Part shown: in pieces, positions 19,450 through 29,688 of the stretch
How positions within the stretch are numbered: the first letter of the stretch is position 1
Layout: every line of letters starts with the position of its first letter
Assembly: GCF_003289955.1 (NCBI RefSeq)
Contig: NZ_QLZR01000002.1
Coordinates: forward strand, 434,001-498,000
Direction: 5' to 3'
DNA: 64,000 nt
DNA from: Planococcus halotolerans
GTDB taxonomy: Bacteria > Bacillota > Bacilli > Bacillales_A > Planococcaceae
Position numbers and translations under genes: made by a program
Notes under the pieces: generated by a model
The model's input: the letters and a program-made list of their open reading frames with translations, nothing else
What the model was told of the DNA's origin: nothing
The model's database searches: none

Positions 19450-22212
19450 TTAACTATAATGTTTCTCCACAACATCCGCACATCTCGGGCATAGTGTCGG
19501 ATGAGCTTCGCTTTGACCGATTTTGTCAGAGATTGTCCAGCAGCGTTCACATTTTTCACCCTGTGATTTTTCAACTGCTACAGTTACGTTGTTCAAGACA
19601 AGAGCATCAGCCGGCGCATTGTCAGGCGACCCGCCAAATTCATAATTGGACACGATCAACAGCTGCGCTACGTTGTCATCGACAGACGCCAGAAGATTTT
19701 TCGTTTCTTCTGAACCGTAAACCGTGACTTTCGCTTCCAGCGATTTACCGATTGTCTTCGCTGCACGCGCTTCTTCTAATGCTTTCAGGACATCATCGCG
19801 GACATCCATGAATTTCTCCCATTTCACTTCAAGATCTTTGAAGCTGCTGTTTTCCACAACTTCCGGGAAATCCGTCAATTGGACACTGTCTTCCTCTACA
19901 AATCCAAGATACGACCACATTTCATCAGCAGTATGCGGAATGATTGGAGAAGCCAATTTCAGGATCGCCATCAATGAATCGAACATGACCGTCTGCATTG
20001 CGCGGCGATGCGGATGGTCTGCCGCTTCGATATAAACGACATCTTTTGCAACATCCAGATAGAATGAACTTAAATCGTTCGCGCAATAATTGTTCAAAGC
20101 ATTGTAGATTGTCGCAAACTCGTAGTTTTCATAACCTTTACGGGCTGTCTCAATCATTTTCTGAAGTTTCATTGCCATATACTGATCCATCTCACGCATG
20201 TCTTCGTATGCGACGCGATTTTCTTTTTCATTGAAATCAGCAAGATTTCCGTGAAGGAATTTCAGCGTGTTGCGGATTTTACGGTATACTTCTGAAACTT
20301 GTTTGAAGTTCTCATCGGATACGCGAACATCAGCCGTATAGTCAACGGACGCAACCCATAGGCGAAGAATGTCAGCACCCATTTGGTTCATCACTTTTGC
20401 AGGAACGATGACGTTGCCGAGAGACTTACTCATTTTGCGGCCGTTGCCATCGAGAGTAAAGCCGTGGCTCAATACGCCTTTATAAGGAGCGATTCCGTTG
20501 ATCGCTACACTTGTTGTCAAAGAAGAGTTGAACCAGCCGCGGTATTGGTCAGAGCCTTCAAGATAAAGATCTGCCGGGTATTGAAGATCGTCGCGCTCAT
20601 CCAGCACTGCCTGATGGGATGATCCAGAATCGAACCAAACGTCCATGATATCCAATTCTTTTGTGAAGATGCCGTTCGGGCTGCTCGGATGTTCGAAACC
20701 TGACGGCAATAGTTCTGCAGCCGGGCGTTCGAACCATACATTCGATCCATGTTCGCGGAACAGGTCTGCAATATGGGCAATCGTTTCTTCTGTGATGATC
20801 GGGTCGCCATTTTCGGCATAGAAGACCGGAATCGGCACTCCCCAAACGCGTTGACGTGAAATATTCCAGTCACCGCGGTCGCGCAGCATATTGAACAGGC
20901 GCGTTTCGCCCCAAGCAGGTGTGAACGTCGTTTCATTGATCGCTTTCAGGATATTATCGCGGAATGCATCAATCGAGACGAACCATTGTGCAGTTGCACG
21001 GTAGATAACAGGCTTTTTCGTGCGCCAGTCATGCGGATACGAGTGCGTGATGAACGTCAAAGCTTCTAAAGCTCCTGCAGCGTCCAATGCTTCTGTGATC
21101 GCTTTATTGGCTTTGTCGTAGAACTGGCCTTCGAATCCTGGAGCTTCTTCTGTAAAGACCCCTTTTTCGTCAACCGGGCAAAGAACATCAAGGCCATATT
21201 TTTTACCGACCAAAAAGTCATCTTCCCCGTGGCCAGGTGCAGTATGAACGCAGCCTGTCCCTGAATCGACAGTAACATGGTCTCCGAGCATAACAAGCGA
21301 TGTACGGTCATATAAAGGATGCTTCGTAAGAATATTTTCAAGTTCCGCACCTTTCATTTCGCGCACGACTTTATGATCTTCCCAGCCCAGTTCAGAAGCT
21401 ACTTCATCCAATAATTCACGTGCAATCACGTAAAGAGATCCTTTAGCTTCCACTTCCACATAATCCAATTTCTCATGGACCGTGATTCCGAGGTTTGCGG
21501 GAATCGTCCATGGAGTTGTTGTCCAGATGATCAATTTCGTTCCTTCAGCAAGAACGCCTTTACCGTCCGTCACCGCGAATGAAACATAGATGGATGGAGA
21601 TTTTTTATCGTGATATTCGATTTCAGCTTCCGCAAGTGATGATTCACTTGAAGGAGACCAGTAAACCGGTTTCAGGCCTTTATAGATATAGCCTTTATTC
21701 GCCATTGCACCAAATACTTCAATTTGACGTGCTTCATAGGAAGGTTTTAATGTGACATATGGATTTTCCCAGTCGCCGCGTACACCAATGCGTTTGAACT
21801 GGCTGCGCTGGCTGTCGATTTGCTCATAAGCGTATTCTTCACATAACTTGCGGAATTCCGCCAATGTCATTTCTTTGCGGTTAACGCCTTTATTGGTCAA
21901 AGCCTGTTCGATCGGCAGACCGTGTGTGTCCCAGCCCGGCACGTAAGGTGCGTTAAAGCCCATCATTGAACGTGAACGGACAATCATGTCTTTCAGCACT
22001 TTGTTCAGTGCATGGCCCATATGCAAGTCGCCATTGGCGTATGGCGGTCCATCATGGAGTACGAAGAACGGCAGATCTTTCGTCCGTTCCTGAACTTTTC
22101 TATAAATTTCCATCTCTTCCCACTTAGCTTGCATTTCGGGTTCCCGGTTCGGCAAATTGCCGCGCATCGGAAAATCTGTTTTCGGCATCAATAATGTGTC
22201 TTTGTAATCCAT
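19450..22212 (-). CDS. ileS: Isoleucyl-tRNA synthetase
   Basis: 920 residues from ATG 22212 (AGGAGG upstream); the open frame extends further upstream only through the T-box leader. Class I synthetase charging tRNA-Ile, with the HIGH-type motif [11 protein letters not shown] near residue 60, KMSKS within [10 protein letters not shown], a CP1 editing insert, and a C-terminal zinc finger (CERCW ... CPRC). Normal length for Bacillales. Transcribed alone with its own promoter, T-box and terminator. Confidence 0.97.
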   Translation of the reverse strand: MDYKDTLLMPKTDFPMRGNLPNREPEMQAKWEEMEIYRKVQERTKDLPFFVLHDGPPYANGDLHMGHALNKVLKDMIVRSRSMMGFNAPYVPGWDTHGLPIEQALTNKGVNRKEMTLAEFRKLCEEYAYEQIDSQRSQFKRIGVRGDWENPYVTLKPSYEARQIEVFGAMANKGYIYKGLKPVYWSPSSESSLAEAEIEYHDKKSPSIYVSFAVTDGKGVLAEGTKLIIWTTTPWTIPANLGITVHEKLDYVEVEAKGSLYVIARELLDEVASELGWEDHKVVREMKGAELENILTKHPLYDRTSLVMLGDHVTVDSGTGCVHTAPGHGEDDFLVGKKYGLDVLCPVDEKGVFTEEAPGFEGQFYDKANKAITEALDAAGALEALTFITHSYPHDWRTKKPVIYRATAQWFVSIDAFRDNILKAINETTFTPAWGETRLFNMLRDRGDWNISRQRVWGVPIPVFYAENGDPIITEETIAHIADLFREHGSNVWFERPAAELLPSGFEHPSSPNGIFTKELDIMDVWFDSGSSHQAVLDERDDLQYPADLYLEGSDQYRGWFNSSLTTSVAINGIAPYKGVLSHGFTLDGNGRKMSKSLGNVIVPAKVMNQMGADILRLWVASVDYTADVRVSDENFKQVSEVYRKIRNTLKFLHGNLADFNEKENRVAYEDMREMDQYMAMKLQKMIETARKGYENYEFATIYNALNNYCANDLSSFYLDVAKDVVYIEAADHPHRRAMQTVMFDSLMAILKLASPIIPHTADEMWSYLGFVEEDSVQLTDFPEVVENSSFKDLEVKWEKFMDVRDDVLKALEEARAAKTIGKSLEAKVTVYGSEETKNLLASVDDNVAQLLIVSNYEFGGSPDNAPADALVLNNVTVAVEKSQGEKCERCWTISDKIGQSEAHPTLCPRCADVVEKHYS

Positions 22213-22232
22213 CAATATTCCTCCTGTAAGCA

Positions 22233-22480
22233 TAATAAAAAGCCCCTCATCCCTGGAAAGGGACGAGAAGCCAGACTCGCGGTACCACCCTTGTTGCAGT
22301 TTTATAAAAACTGCCACTCGAACACCGTATCGTGGTGAAACGGAACCGGTTACTGGATTTCCCCGGTTCTGCTCAGGAGTGATTTTCTTCATAGTTTTCA
22401 GCACCGGGCTTCCACTGTCCCCGGTTCGCTTTCCTGAATCGACTATGCTTACTGTCTCCGTCAACGCATTGGATCATATA
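22233..22480 (-). ncRNA. T-box riboswitch, isoleucine-specific
   Basis: The leader of ileS holds the conserved T-box AGGGTGGTACCGCG (about 22279-22293), a terminator hairpin (CTCGTCCC..GGGATGAG then GGGCTTTTT, 22236-22265) and a stem I whose specifier is ATC at 22383-22381 followed by ACTCCTGAGCAG. Uncharged tRNA-Ile pairing at the specifier and T-box would prevent termination. Confidence 0.95.
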
Positions 22481-22503
22481 ATTGCTGTTTCTAGTATGCC
22501 GTA

Positions 22504-22532
22504 ATTATAAAGAGTGTTGCTTCCTTAGTCAA
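22504..22532 (-). promoter_or_regulatory. Sigma-A type promoter of ileS
   Basis: TTGACT at 22532-22527 and TATAAT at 22509-22504 with a 17-base spacer. The -35 box overlaps the divIVA stop codon. Confidence 0.88.
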
Positions 22533-23050
22533 GGACGGTAGTCTTCGTTGTTGTCTTCCAGTTTATCAAGTGTCGTCGTATCGACGTCATATTCCATCAA
22601 TGATTCCCAATCGTCTGTATCGATCAGGTCAAGCTGCGCTTCCACAATCATTTTGAAACGGTTGCGGAAAACTTTTGACTGTTTCTTCAACTCTTCGATT
22701 TCCATCGCGATGCGTCGTGCTTTTGTCAATGACTCGTTGACGATGCGGTCTGCATTCTTTTCTGCTTCGCGGACGATGAGCTTCGCTTCTTTTTGCGAAT
22801 TGCGGCGAACTTCTTCCGCTGCCTCCTGTGCGATAACAATCGATTTCTGCAAAGTTCCTTCGATTGTCGTGAAATGGCCGACACGTTCGTCAGTCTGTTT
22901 CAAGCGTTCTTCAAGATCTTTTTTATCTTTCAGCAGGATTTCGTAATCCTTTATGATCTGATCCAGGAATTCGTTCACTTCATCTTCCTGGTATCCGCGA
23001 AACGCCTTGCTGAATTCTTTATTATGTATATCCAACGGGGACAATGGCAT
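22529..23050 (-). CDS. divIVA: Cell-division initiation / polar scaffold protein DivIVA
   Basis: 173 residues. The N-terminal lipid-binding segment MPLSPLDIHNKEFSKAFRGY is diagnostic and is followed by long coiled coil (residues about 30-130) with heptad-like charged helices. It binds curved membrane at poles and septa and recruits partners. Its own promoter lies upstream. The gene follows ylmH as in B. subtilis. Confidence 0.96.
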   Translation of the reverse strand: MPLSPLDIHNKEFSKAFRGYQEDEVNEFLDQIIKDYEILLKDKKDLEERLKQTDERVGHFTTIEGTLQKSIVIAQEAAEEVRRNSQKEAKLIVREAEKNADRIVNESLTKARRIAMEIEELKKQSKVFRNRFKMIVEAQLDLIDTDDWESLMEYDVDTTTLDKLEDNNEDYRP

Positions 23051-23087
23051 TCAGTGCACTCTCCTTAAATTATGTTTGTTACTTTCC

Positions 23088-23116
23088 ATTATACCGCCCA
23101 TTGCATGAAATATCAG
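23088..23116 (-). promoter_or_regulatory. Likely promoter of divIVA
   Basis: TATAAT at 23093-23088 and CTGATA (four of six matches to TTGACA) at 23116-23111 with a 17-base spacer. Confidence 0.65.
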
Positions 23117-23143
23117 TATAATTTTTTATATTCCATGCGCGGG

Positions 23144-23929
23144 CTATTTCCGTTGTTCCAAACGTCCGATCTGCAGCCTTACTTTGTCTTTCTTCGTTCT
23201 TCCTTCAATCATCAGGACCTTGATCCGGCCGAAGCCTCTAGACGAAATCATATCCGACTCATGCAATTCAAACGACGGTTGTTCCTGCACCGTCCAATTC
23301 ACTTTCACTTTGCCGCCGTGAATCAAAGCAGCAGCTTTTTGGCGCGAAATGTTATAGACGGAACTCATCACCGTATCGAGCCGCATCGAACTGACTGTAT
23401 GGGATTCTTCATGCCATTCTTCCGTAGCGGTGATCATCTCGGCAACATCGTCCACTTCGATCAATTGCACTTTCACTTTTGCCGCTGAGACAAAATTGGT
23501 TTTCAGATACAAACTCACTTCATCCGCCACTGCAAATTGGATTCTTTCCCCGTCAATCCGGATGTCACCGAATTTGCTGCGGTCGAGTCCGACAGACATC
23601 AGTGATCCCAAGATATCCGGGTGACGCAGCGTGACAAATTTCACCGGATATTTTAATTCGAAGACAGTGATATTAAAATCTTCTTCGGTTGGTTCGTAAT
23701 ACGATGGGTACAATAAAACCCGCTGCCGCTCTGCATCCGGAAACAAACCGCGAGATTCCATCTGGATCTCGTTCGACCCAAGCACCGATTTTACGATGAA
23801 TCTTTCACGGGGATCCAGAAAGTCCGTCAGTTTAGGTGTATAGCGGTCTTCGACTTCATTCATCCAGCCGGAAACCTGCTCGATGAATTGCTGTTCTTCT
23901 TTTCTGAAATGCTGAAATATGGAGTCCAT
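23144..23929 (-). CDS. ylmH: S4-domain RNA-binding protein YlmH
   Basis: 261 residues. A C-terminal S4 domain (residues about 180-240, with QKAAALIHGGKVKVNW and ISSRGFGRI) follows a conserved N-terminal region (HFRKEEQQFIEQV). Known YlmH proteins act in ribosome rescue or RNA binding and co-occur with division genes. Its position between ylmG and divIVA matches the Bacillales cluster. ATG 23929 is preceded by a GGAAAGGAGC site. Confidence 0.93.
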   Translation of the reverse strand: MDSIFQHFRKEEQQFIEQVSGWMNEVEDRYTPKLTDFLDPRERFIVKSVLGSNEIQMESRGLFPDAERQRVLLYPSYYEPTEEDFNITVFELKYPVKFVTLRHPDILGSLMSVGLDRSKFGDIRIDGERIQFAVADEVSLYLKTNFVSAAKVKVQLIEVDDVAEMITATEEWHEESHTVSSMRLDTVMSSVYNISRQKAAALIHGGKVKVNWTVQEQPSFELHESDMISSRGFGRIKVLMIEGRTKKDKVRLQIGRLEQRK

Positions 23930-23962
23930 ATGGCTGCTCCTTTCCGGATTAATGTTTTATCA

Positions 23963-23992
23963 AGAAAAAAACCCCACTTTACGTGAGGTTAT
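23963..23992 (-). terminator. Terminator between ylmG and ylmH
   Basis: AACCTCAC gtaaa GTGGGGTT then TTTTTC on the minus strand, just past the ylmG stop. It is inside the usual ylm operon and would reduce read-through into ylmH. Confidence 0.8.
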
Positions 23993-23994
23993 GG

Positions 23995-24255
23995 TTAAAG
24001 CATTCCGAATAATACTGAAATCCCTCTGCTCGCTAATAGCAATGTGTAAATGGCGATGATAGGTGAAATGTCAATCATGCCAAGCGGCGGGATGAACTTT
24101 CTGAAAATATCCAGATAGGGATCAGTCAAACTTGTGATGAATTGTCCGACACGGGATTCTTTAATACTTGGAATCCAGCTCATCAGAACACTGGCAATTA
24201 TTAGATAAAAGTAGATATTTACAGCAGTTAAAATAAACAGTTCAATATATGCCAT
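23995..24255 (-). CDS. ylmG: YggT-family membrane protein
   Basis: 86 residues with two hydrophobic segments (residues about 5-25 and 62-82) separated by the family motif SWIPSIKESRVGQF...TDPYLDIFRKFIPPLGMIDISPI. Conserved neighbour of sepF in Gram-positive division clusters; exact function unclear, linked to envelope or nucleoid organisation in other bacteria. Starts 20 bases after sepF. Confidence 0.92.
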   Translation of the reverse strand: MAYIELFILTAVNIYFYLIIASVLMSWIPSIKESRVGQFITSLTDPYLDIFRKFIPPLGMIDISPIIAIYTLLLASRGISVLFGML

Positions 24256-24275
24256 CAGTTAATTATGCACCTCTT

Positions 24276-24746
24276 TTATTGTTCTTCATCGTAATAGAAA
24301 TCGGAAATGGCCCCATCAACCTCAACTGTATCTGGCACACAAAGGAAAATATCCGTTCCGATCCGCTGGATATCGCCACCAAGTGCATAAACTGTGCCAC
24401 TCAGAAAATCGATGATACGAAGTCCCTGGCTTTTCTCAATGCGCTGCAGATTCACGACTACAGCACGTTTGCTCTTCAAATGCTCCGCTATATCCTGCGC
24501 CTCTGCATAAACACGCGGTTCCGCCAAATGCACTTTGGATGATTTCGAAGCGGCCGTCTGAAGGCTCACAAGGTTGGGAACGCTTGCCTCCGTAGCTTTC
24601 TGGCGGCGCTCTTTAGGTGACTTGCGGATTTCAGGACTGGCAGACTGCTTTTCATACCGGGGAGCCTGCTGGGTTTGCTGCTGCGGCTGATCTTCTTCAT
24701 ATTCCTCTAGATAAAAGAAATTCTTGAATGAATTTTTAATGCTCAT
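24276..24746 (-). CDS. sepF: Cell division protein SepF
   Basis: 156 residues. N-terminal amphipathic membrane anchor ([13 protein letters not shown]), a Gln/Pro-rich linker (residues about 20-65) and the C-terminal SepF fold ([23 protein letters not shown] and [15 protein letters not shown]). It polymerises into rings that align FtsZ filaments. Start ATG 24746 overlaps the ylmE stop as TGATG. Confidence 0.95.
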   Translation of the reverse strand: MSIKNSFKNFFYLEEYEEDQPQQQTQQAPRYEKQSASPEIRKSPKERRQKATEASVPNLVSLQTAASKSSKVHLAEPRVYAEAQDIAEHLKSKRAVVVNLQRIEKSQGLRIIDFLSGTVYALGGDIQRIGTDIFLCVPDTVEVDGAISDFYYDEEQ

Positions 24747-25414
24747 CACTCTGCCTCACTTTCTGAACCTATTAATGCAGTCCCGATGCGAACAAAAGTC
24801 GCCCCTTCCTGCGCTGCTATCAAATAATCATTTGACATGCCCATTGAGGTTTCTGTACACGGGGCATGCGGCCATTCTCTTTCAGCGACATCCAGCTGTA
24901 AAGCCTTCAAATCCTGGAATACTTTTCTCAATACTTCTTCATCTTCAACATTAGGAGCCATAGTCATTAACCCTATTATATTAATTTTATCATATTGTTC
25001 CAATGTTTTGATGAAATCGAGTGTTTCTTCAGGAAGAATCCCGCTTTTACTTTCTTCTTTAGACACATTCACCTGAACAAAACAATCAATGACACGATCA
25101 GCACGTTTTTGGATTTCTTTTGCCAAACTTAACCGATCCAGGGAATGCAGATAATCGATATGGTTGATAATGTCTTTTACCTTCCGGCTTTGAAGATTTC
25201 CGATGAAATGCCATTTGGCTCCATCCTGAATCGCTTCGAACTTCTTCAAAAGGCCTTCCGGACGGTTTTCTCCCAGATGTTCAATTCCGGCTTCCACCGC
25301 TTCTTTAGTCCGTTCGACACCGACTTGTTTTGTGACAGCAATAAGATTGATTCCTTCCCTGATGGAATCCAACTCATTTTTTATATTTTCATATACTGGT
25401 TTAATGGGTTTCAT
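24746..25414 (-). CDS. ylmE: PLP-homeostasis protein of the YggS family
   Basis: 222 residues. Lys of the PLP site is in [11 protein letters not shown] (near residue 29), and [22 protein letters not shown] and [30 protein letters not shown] (quoted in part) are family signatures. It binds pyridoxal phosphate and maintains vitamin B6 pools; no enzymatic reaction is established. ylmD, its usual upstream neighbour, is absent. Confidence 0.94.
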   Translation of the reverse strand: MKPIKPVYENIKNELDSIREGINLIAVTKQVGVERTKEAVEAGIEHLGENRPEGLLKKFEAIQDGAKWHFIGNLQSRKVKDIINHIDYLHSLDRLSLAKEIQKRADRVIDCFVQVNVSKEESKSGILPEETLDFIKTLEQYDKINIIGLMTMAPNVEDEEVLRKVFQDLKALQLDVAEREWPHAPCTETSMGMSNDYLIAAQEGATFVRIGTALIGSESEAE

Positions 25415-25485
25415 ATATTCACAACTTTTCCTGGATGTTCAGTTAATTGTACCAAGTATGAGGTTATTTATCAATTGCACTAAGC

Positions 25486-25677
25486 TAAGAAAAGCGCAAG
25501 CGCCCGTTTAGCCCCGACAAGCAATAGATGGCTCAAAGGTAGTTTGAGCCATCTATTTGCGACGAAGCAGCGCAGCGATGCAGGAGCAGCCCAATAGCTC
25601 AATAAATTACTTGGCGTTCTTTGCCATTGACGGCGAGGCTGAAGCTACTCGAGGGGCTGGGCGCTGGAGTCTGGACA
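25486..25677. repeat. Intergenic repeat family A, copy A1
   Basis: Runs from AAGAAAAGCGCAAGCGCCCG to GCGCTGGAGTCTGGAC, i.e. the reverse of the GTCCAGACTCCAGCG orientation. Inside is a perfect 12-bp hairpin (AGATGGCTCAAA 25526-25537 / TTTGAGCCATCT 25543-25554) and the GACGAAGCAGCGCAGCGATGCAGGAGCA module. It fills most of the gap between ylmE and ftsZ; no gene is seen. Confidence 0.85.
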
Positions 25678-25732
25678 TGGTAACAATACCTCCTAATAAT
25701 CTCCATACTATAAGGGTTAAACTTTCTTACTC

Positions 25733-25763
25733 TAAAAAAACAGCTGCCGAATCGGCAGCTGTC
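25733..25763 (-). terminator. Terminator of ftsAZ
   Basis: ACAGCTGCCGA tt CGGCAGCTGT then TTTTTT on the minus strand, directly after the ftsZ stop. Confidence 0.95.
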
Positions 25764-25767
25764 TGGA

Positions 25768-26949
25768 TTAACGTCGTTTTTGTCTGTTGCGCAGGAATGT
25801 AGGAATATCGAGTGCATCATCCTGAGGTTTTTCCTGGCGTACAGGCTCCTGCTGATAAACCGGCGCCTGCTCTTCACGCCGTTGGTCCTCGCGACGCGCT
25901 TCACGCAACGTCGGCTGTGGAGCTTGCTGCTGCTGAATCGATTGGACACGGCTCGTATTCAAACCTGAACCTCTTGGTGTTCTTGGCTGAAGTTGTTCTT
26001 CGTTGAATCCTGTTGCGATAACCGTAACGATGATTTCATCTTTTAAATTATCATTGATTACAGAACCGAAAATCATGTTCACATCTTCGTCAGATGCTGA
26101 AGCAACGATATCCGCAGCTTCCTGAACTTCATAAAGGCTCAAGTTCGATCCACCAGTGATATTCATAAGTACACCTTTAGCACCGTCAACTGAAACTTCA
26201 AGCAATGGACTTGAGACAGCTTTTTTTGCAGCTTCTGAAGCACGGTTTTCCCCTGAAGAAACTCCGATTCCCATTAAAGCTGAACCTTTATTCGACATGA
26301 TCGTTTTAACGTCTGCAAAGTCAAGGTTGATAAGTCCTGGGACAGCGATCAAGTCTGAAATACCCTGAACACCCTGGCGAAGAACATTATCCGCTTCTCT
26401 GAATGCTTCAAGCATAGGAGTATTTTTATCAACAATTTCAAGAAGGCGGTCGTTTGGAATAACGATCAATGTATCGACCGATTCTTTCATCTGGCCAATT
26501 CCTCCGATTGCCTGCGTTGAACGTTTGCGGCCTTCGAATGTAAATGGACGAGTAACGACCCCGACAGTCAAAGCTCCAAGTTCTTTGGCGATTCCTGCAA
26601 TTACCGGTGCTGCACCGGTACCGGTTCCGCCACCCATACCTGCAGTTACGAATACCATATCGGCTCCGCGCAATGCTTCTTCAATTTGTTCCTTGCTTTC
26701 TTCCGCCGCTTTTTTGCCGACTTCCGGGTTGGCCCCTGCACCAAGTCCGCGAGTCAGCTTGCCGCCGATTTGAAGGCGAACTTCAGCTCTTGAAAGGTTC
26801 AATGCCTGAGCATCCGTGTTAACTGCGATAAACTCGACACCTTTTACTCCGTGTTCGATCATGCGGTTTACTGCGTTATTCCCGCCACCGCCGACACCGA
26901 TAACTTTAATTACTGCCATAGCATCAACTGTTGTATCAAATTCCAACAT
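25768..26949 (-). CDS. ftsZ: Cell division GTPase FtsZ
   Basis: 393 residues. Tubulin-like GTPase forming the Z-ring. The nucleotide loops [13 protein letters not shown] (near residue 19) and [13 protein letters not shown] (near 105) are intact. A Gln/Arg-rich linker (about 325-380) leads to the conserved tail [13 protein letters not shown], which binds FtsA, SepF and others. AGGAGG precedes ATG 26949. Confidence 0.98.
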   Translation of the reverse strand: MLEFDTTVDAMAVIKVIGVGGGGNNAVNRMIEHGVKGVEFIAVNTDAQALNLSRAEVRLQIGGKLTRGLGAGANPEVGKKAAEESKEQIEEALRGADMVFVTAGMGGGTGTGAAPVIAGIAKELGALTVGVVTRPFTFEGRKRSTQAIGGIGQMKESVDTLIVIPNDRLLEIVDKNTPMLEAFREADNVLRQGVQGISDLIAVPGLINLDFADVKTIMSNKGSALMGIGVSSGENRASEAAKKAVSSPLLEVSVDGAKGVLMNITGGSNLSLYEVQEAADIVASASDEDVNMIFGSVINDNLKDEIIVTVIATGFNEEQLQPRTPRGSGLNTSRVQSIQQQQAPQPTLREARREDQRREEQAPVYQQEPVRQEKPQDDALDIPTFLRNRQKRR

Positions 26950-27083
26950 TCTTTTTCCTCCTAAAATTGCTCTGCTCTGTGACTAAGCATGATGCAATGT
27001 TTTTTTACGTTCAAGAAAGTATGCGTTTTTAAATTAAGCTGTTTGGCTGCTTCAATTTCTGAAATAGCCTGTCGCTTTTCATT

Positions 27084-27199
27084 GTCCGGACTTCAGCGGC
27101 CCAGCTCTTCGGGTCATAAGTCATCTCAGCTGCGCGGCCAAAGCCGCTTCGCTGACCCGCCTTATGCCTTTCAGAGCTTAGCGGGCGCTTCCGCTTTTC
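27084..27199. repeat. Intergenic repeat family A, copy A2
   Basis: GTCCGGACTTCAGCGGCCCA at the left and GCGGGCGCTTCCGCTTTTCC at the right, which touches the ftsA stop codon. The middle has GGTCATAAG and CTTATGCCTTTCAGAGCTTA arms. The rest of the ftsZ-ftsA gap (26950-27083) shows nothing else. Confidence 0.85.
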
Positions 27200-28486
27200 C
27201 TACTCAAAAAATCTATCAAACATTTTTTTGGCTTTTGTTACGACACCTTCGCCATTTTCTTTTGGCTGTTTCTGCTGTCTTTGTTTTTGCGGTTTGGGTT
27301 CCTGTTCGACTTTTTGAGGATTACCGAGAGCCGCACCGCTGCCAATACGACCATAGAACACATCATCCATATAAGCATATTGGATAAGGCCTACAGAAGT
27401 CGTGTACTGTGGTTCTCTTACCCCGATATATTCCGGAGTGAATAACCGGACACGCGTCTGAAGGATGTTGCGCGCCAATTCAGGAAGGCCTTCTAGCTTG
27501 GCCATGCCACCTGTTAAAACGACACCTCCTGGAAGGTCCTGTACACCAAGGCGGTAAAACTCATCTAAAATCAATTCGAAAAGTTCTTCCAGGCGAACTC
27601 CGATTATTTCAGATATGTATTTTTGGCTGTATTGTTCTTTCGTATCCGATCCGATTACAGGAACTTCGAACAATTCATCTTCAGAAGCATTATCATAGAA
27701 AGCATGTCCGTATTCCAGTTTGATCTTTTCTGCTTGATCAGTCGGTGTTTTAAGGACAATGGATAAATCTTTTGTTACATGGTCGCCTCCGACAGGTATG
27801 ACCGTTGACGCCGTCAAATGGCCGTCCTGGAAAATGGCTATCGAAGTTGATCCTCCGCCTATATCAATACAGGCTGTACCATGATTTTTCTCATCCTCTG
27901 TAAGTGCATAATATCCAGCCGCCAGCGGTTGAGGATAGATATCCCGGATTTGCAGACCGGCTCTTTCCACACAGCGAAGAACATTATGTAATATTGTTTT
28001 GGATGTCGTCACCATTGTACCATCCATCTCAAGACGAATCCCAATCATACCCCGTGGATCTTTAATTTCATCCAAATGGTCTACGATATATTGCTCAGGA
28101 ATTATATTTACCAATTCCCGCTCTGGTGGAATGGACATAACTTGTGCCGCTTCGAGTACACGATCCATATCATCATCTGTTATTTCACGGTTCTCACTGT
28201 TTACTGCGACTACACCTTTAACAGGCTGCAGCATCATCTTATTGGCCGGAATACCTAAAACTACTTCATGAATAGATTTGCCGATCATCCGTTCAGCTTG
28301 GTCAACTGCTTTCTTAATGGATTGCACAGTCGCATCTATATCAACGATAGCACCTTTTTTTATACCATTTGATTTCACATTGCCGACACCGATGACGTGC
28401 AACGATTTATTTGCCATTTCTCCGATTAATACTTTAACCGACGATGACCCGATATCTAAACTTACATATAATTCTGATTGGCTCAA
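27200..28486 (-). CDS. ftsA: Cell division protein FtsA
   Basis: 428 residues, actin-like ATPase that tethers FtsZ to the membrane. Phosphate-binding SLDIGSSSVKVLIGE is at residues 9-23, IDIGGGSTSIAIF near 208, and the C-terminal amphipathic helix (KAKKMFDRFFE) is the membrane anchor. A Gln/Lys/Pro-rich linker precedes it. Unusually far (250 bases) from ftsZ because of the inserted repeat. Confidence 0.97.
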   Translation of the reverse strand: MSQSELYVSLDIGSSSVKVLIGEMANKSLHVIGVGNVKSNGIKKGAIVDIDATVQSIKKAVDQAERMIGKSIHEVVLGIPANKMMLQPVKGVVAVNSENREITDDDMDRVLEAAQVMSIPPERELVNIIPEQYIVDHLDEIKDPRGMIGIRLEMDGTMVTTSKTILHNVLRCVERAGLQIRDIYPQPLAAGYYALTEDEKNHGTACIDIGGGSTSIAIFQDGHLTASTVIPVGGDHVTKDLSIVLKTPTDQAEKIKLEYGHAFYDNASEDELFEVPVIGSDTKEQYSQKYISEIIGVRLEELFELILDEFYRLGVQDLPGGVVLTGGMAKLEGLPELARNILQTRVRLFTPEYIGVREPQYTTSVGLIQYAYMDDVFYGRIGSGAALGNPQKVEQEPKPQKQRQQKQPKENGEGVVTKAKKMFDRFFE

Positions 28487-28534
28487 TTCGTGGCACCTCC
28501 TTATTTTATCCCAATTATTCTTATTCTATTGTAA

Positions 28535-28540
28535 ATTATA
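28535..28540 (-). promoter_or_regulatory. Candidate -10 box upstream of ftsA
   Basis: A perfect TATAAT at 28540-28535, with TTGCAT 20 bases further upstream, a spacing longer than usual. Only the -10 box is convincing. Confidence 0.4.
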
Positions 28541-28590
28541 CACCTTGTCTAAGTAATTTGATGCAATAATTTTTCTTTTCATCAGAAAAT

Positions 28591-28953
28591 TCAAACTGAT
28601 TCCCGAACTTCCTTTTTATCTGACCATTTACTTATCAATATGCGCCGGATAACTGCGATGTTTTGAAATAATCTGACCCCGAAAGCAAAGATTGCTGCAA
28701 GGTATAGATCGACTCCCAGATGGACTCCGAGAAATGCCAGCCCGGCTGCCAGCAGGATATTGAAGAAAAACCCTGAAACAAATACTTTATCATCGTAAAC
28801 TTGCTGCAGATGCGCTCTTATTCCTCCGAAGAGGGTATCCAAAGCGGCAAGAACTGCGATTGACAGGTAATTGGCATATTCCGGTGGAATTCGGATATCT
28901 GTCAGGAGGCCAAGCGACACTCCGAGAATCAGCCCTAAAATTGAAAGCCACAT
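28591..28953 (-). CDS. sbp: Small basic protein (DUF1290), Sbp
   Basis: 120 residues, three to four hydrophobic segments and the family sequence IRIPPEYANYLSIAVLAALD followed by FGGIRAHLQ. A membrane protein of unknown function always encoded between the DUF881 genes and ftsA in Bacillales. ATG 28953 lies two bases after the ylxX stop. Confidence 0.92.
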   Translation of the reverse strand: MWLSILGLILGVSLGLLTDIRIPPEYANYLSIAVLAALDTLFGGIRAHLQQVYDDKVFVSGFFFNILLAAGLAFLGVHLGVDLYLAAIFAFGVRLFQNIAVIRRILISKWSDKKEVRESV

Positions 28954-28955
28954 CG

Positions 28956-29672
28956 CTATTCCTCCTCCGCCGCTTCTAAATGTTCAAGCTTAAGCTCTTC
29001 ACTGTATGCTTCAACAGTGATTTCTTCCTGGGGCTGCATTACATCGACTGAAAGATTATCAATATAGAAATTATCAAGAATCGGAGATGCTTTTAAATAA
29101 TTATAAAGTTTTTCTGCATTTTCCATTGAACCCGCGGCTATTTTCACTTCAACAGGTGGAGTTCCAATCGGTTTGCCATTGATGGTTGTCCTTCCATTTA
29201 TATCGCGGATGGGGGTTGTGTTAATAATTCGTTTGCCATCAATAGATAAATCGATTCCCTTGAACCTGTTTATCTCGTTGACAAATCGGATCAGCAGAGC
29301 AGGTGAGATCTGTTCAATGTTCTGGCCCGTTACTATTGCTTCCTGTGAAGGTTCGATATTCACCTGGAGGCCTGGTCCTGTAATTTCGGTCAACCCCGCT
29401 TCTTGCTGCAGCTCTTGTACGGTTTCTTTTAAGGCCTGTTCAGGACTGTCATTCGAAGCTTCTTCGTATTTTGCCAAGGTTTCATCCAGCGTACCGATTT
29501 CTGATAATAACTCAGAGTGAAGCTGCTTTTCCCTTGAAAGTTCCTGTCTGATTTCCCATACATCCCGTGTATCCCGTGAATCAGGTTCGTTAATCGTATT
29601 AAACTGGATGGCGGTCATCAGGCCGATGACAAACAATATCATCGTGAACCGGGAAACGACTTTCTTTTTCAT
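28956..29672 (-). CDS. ylxX: DUF881 membrane protein YlxX
   Basis: 238 residues: N-terminal membrane anchor (residues about 8-24), coiled coil (about 35-85), and an extracellular DUF881 domain (about 88-225) with TEITGPGLQVNI and INGKPIGTPPVEVKIAAG. Paralogue of the adjacent gene at 29689. Function unknown; linked to the divisome by position. Confidence 0.88.
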   Translation of the reverse strand: MKKKVVSRFTMILFVIGLMTAIQFNTINEPDSRDTRDVWEIRQELSREKQLHSELLSEIGTLDETLAKYEEASNDSPEQALKETVQELQQEAGLTEITGPGLQVNIEPSQEAIVTGQNIEQISPALLIRFVNEINRFKGIDLSIDGKRIINTTPIRDINGRTTINGKPIGTPPVEVKIAAGSMENAEKLYNYLKASPILDNFYIDNLSVDVMQPQEEITVEAYSEELKLEHLEAAEEE

Positions 29673-29688
29673 GCAACTCCCCCCTCAA

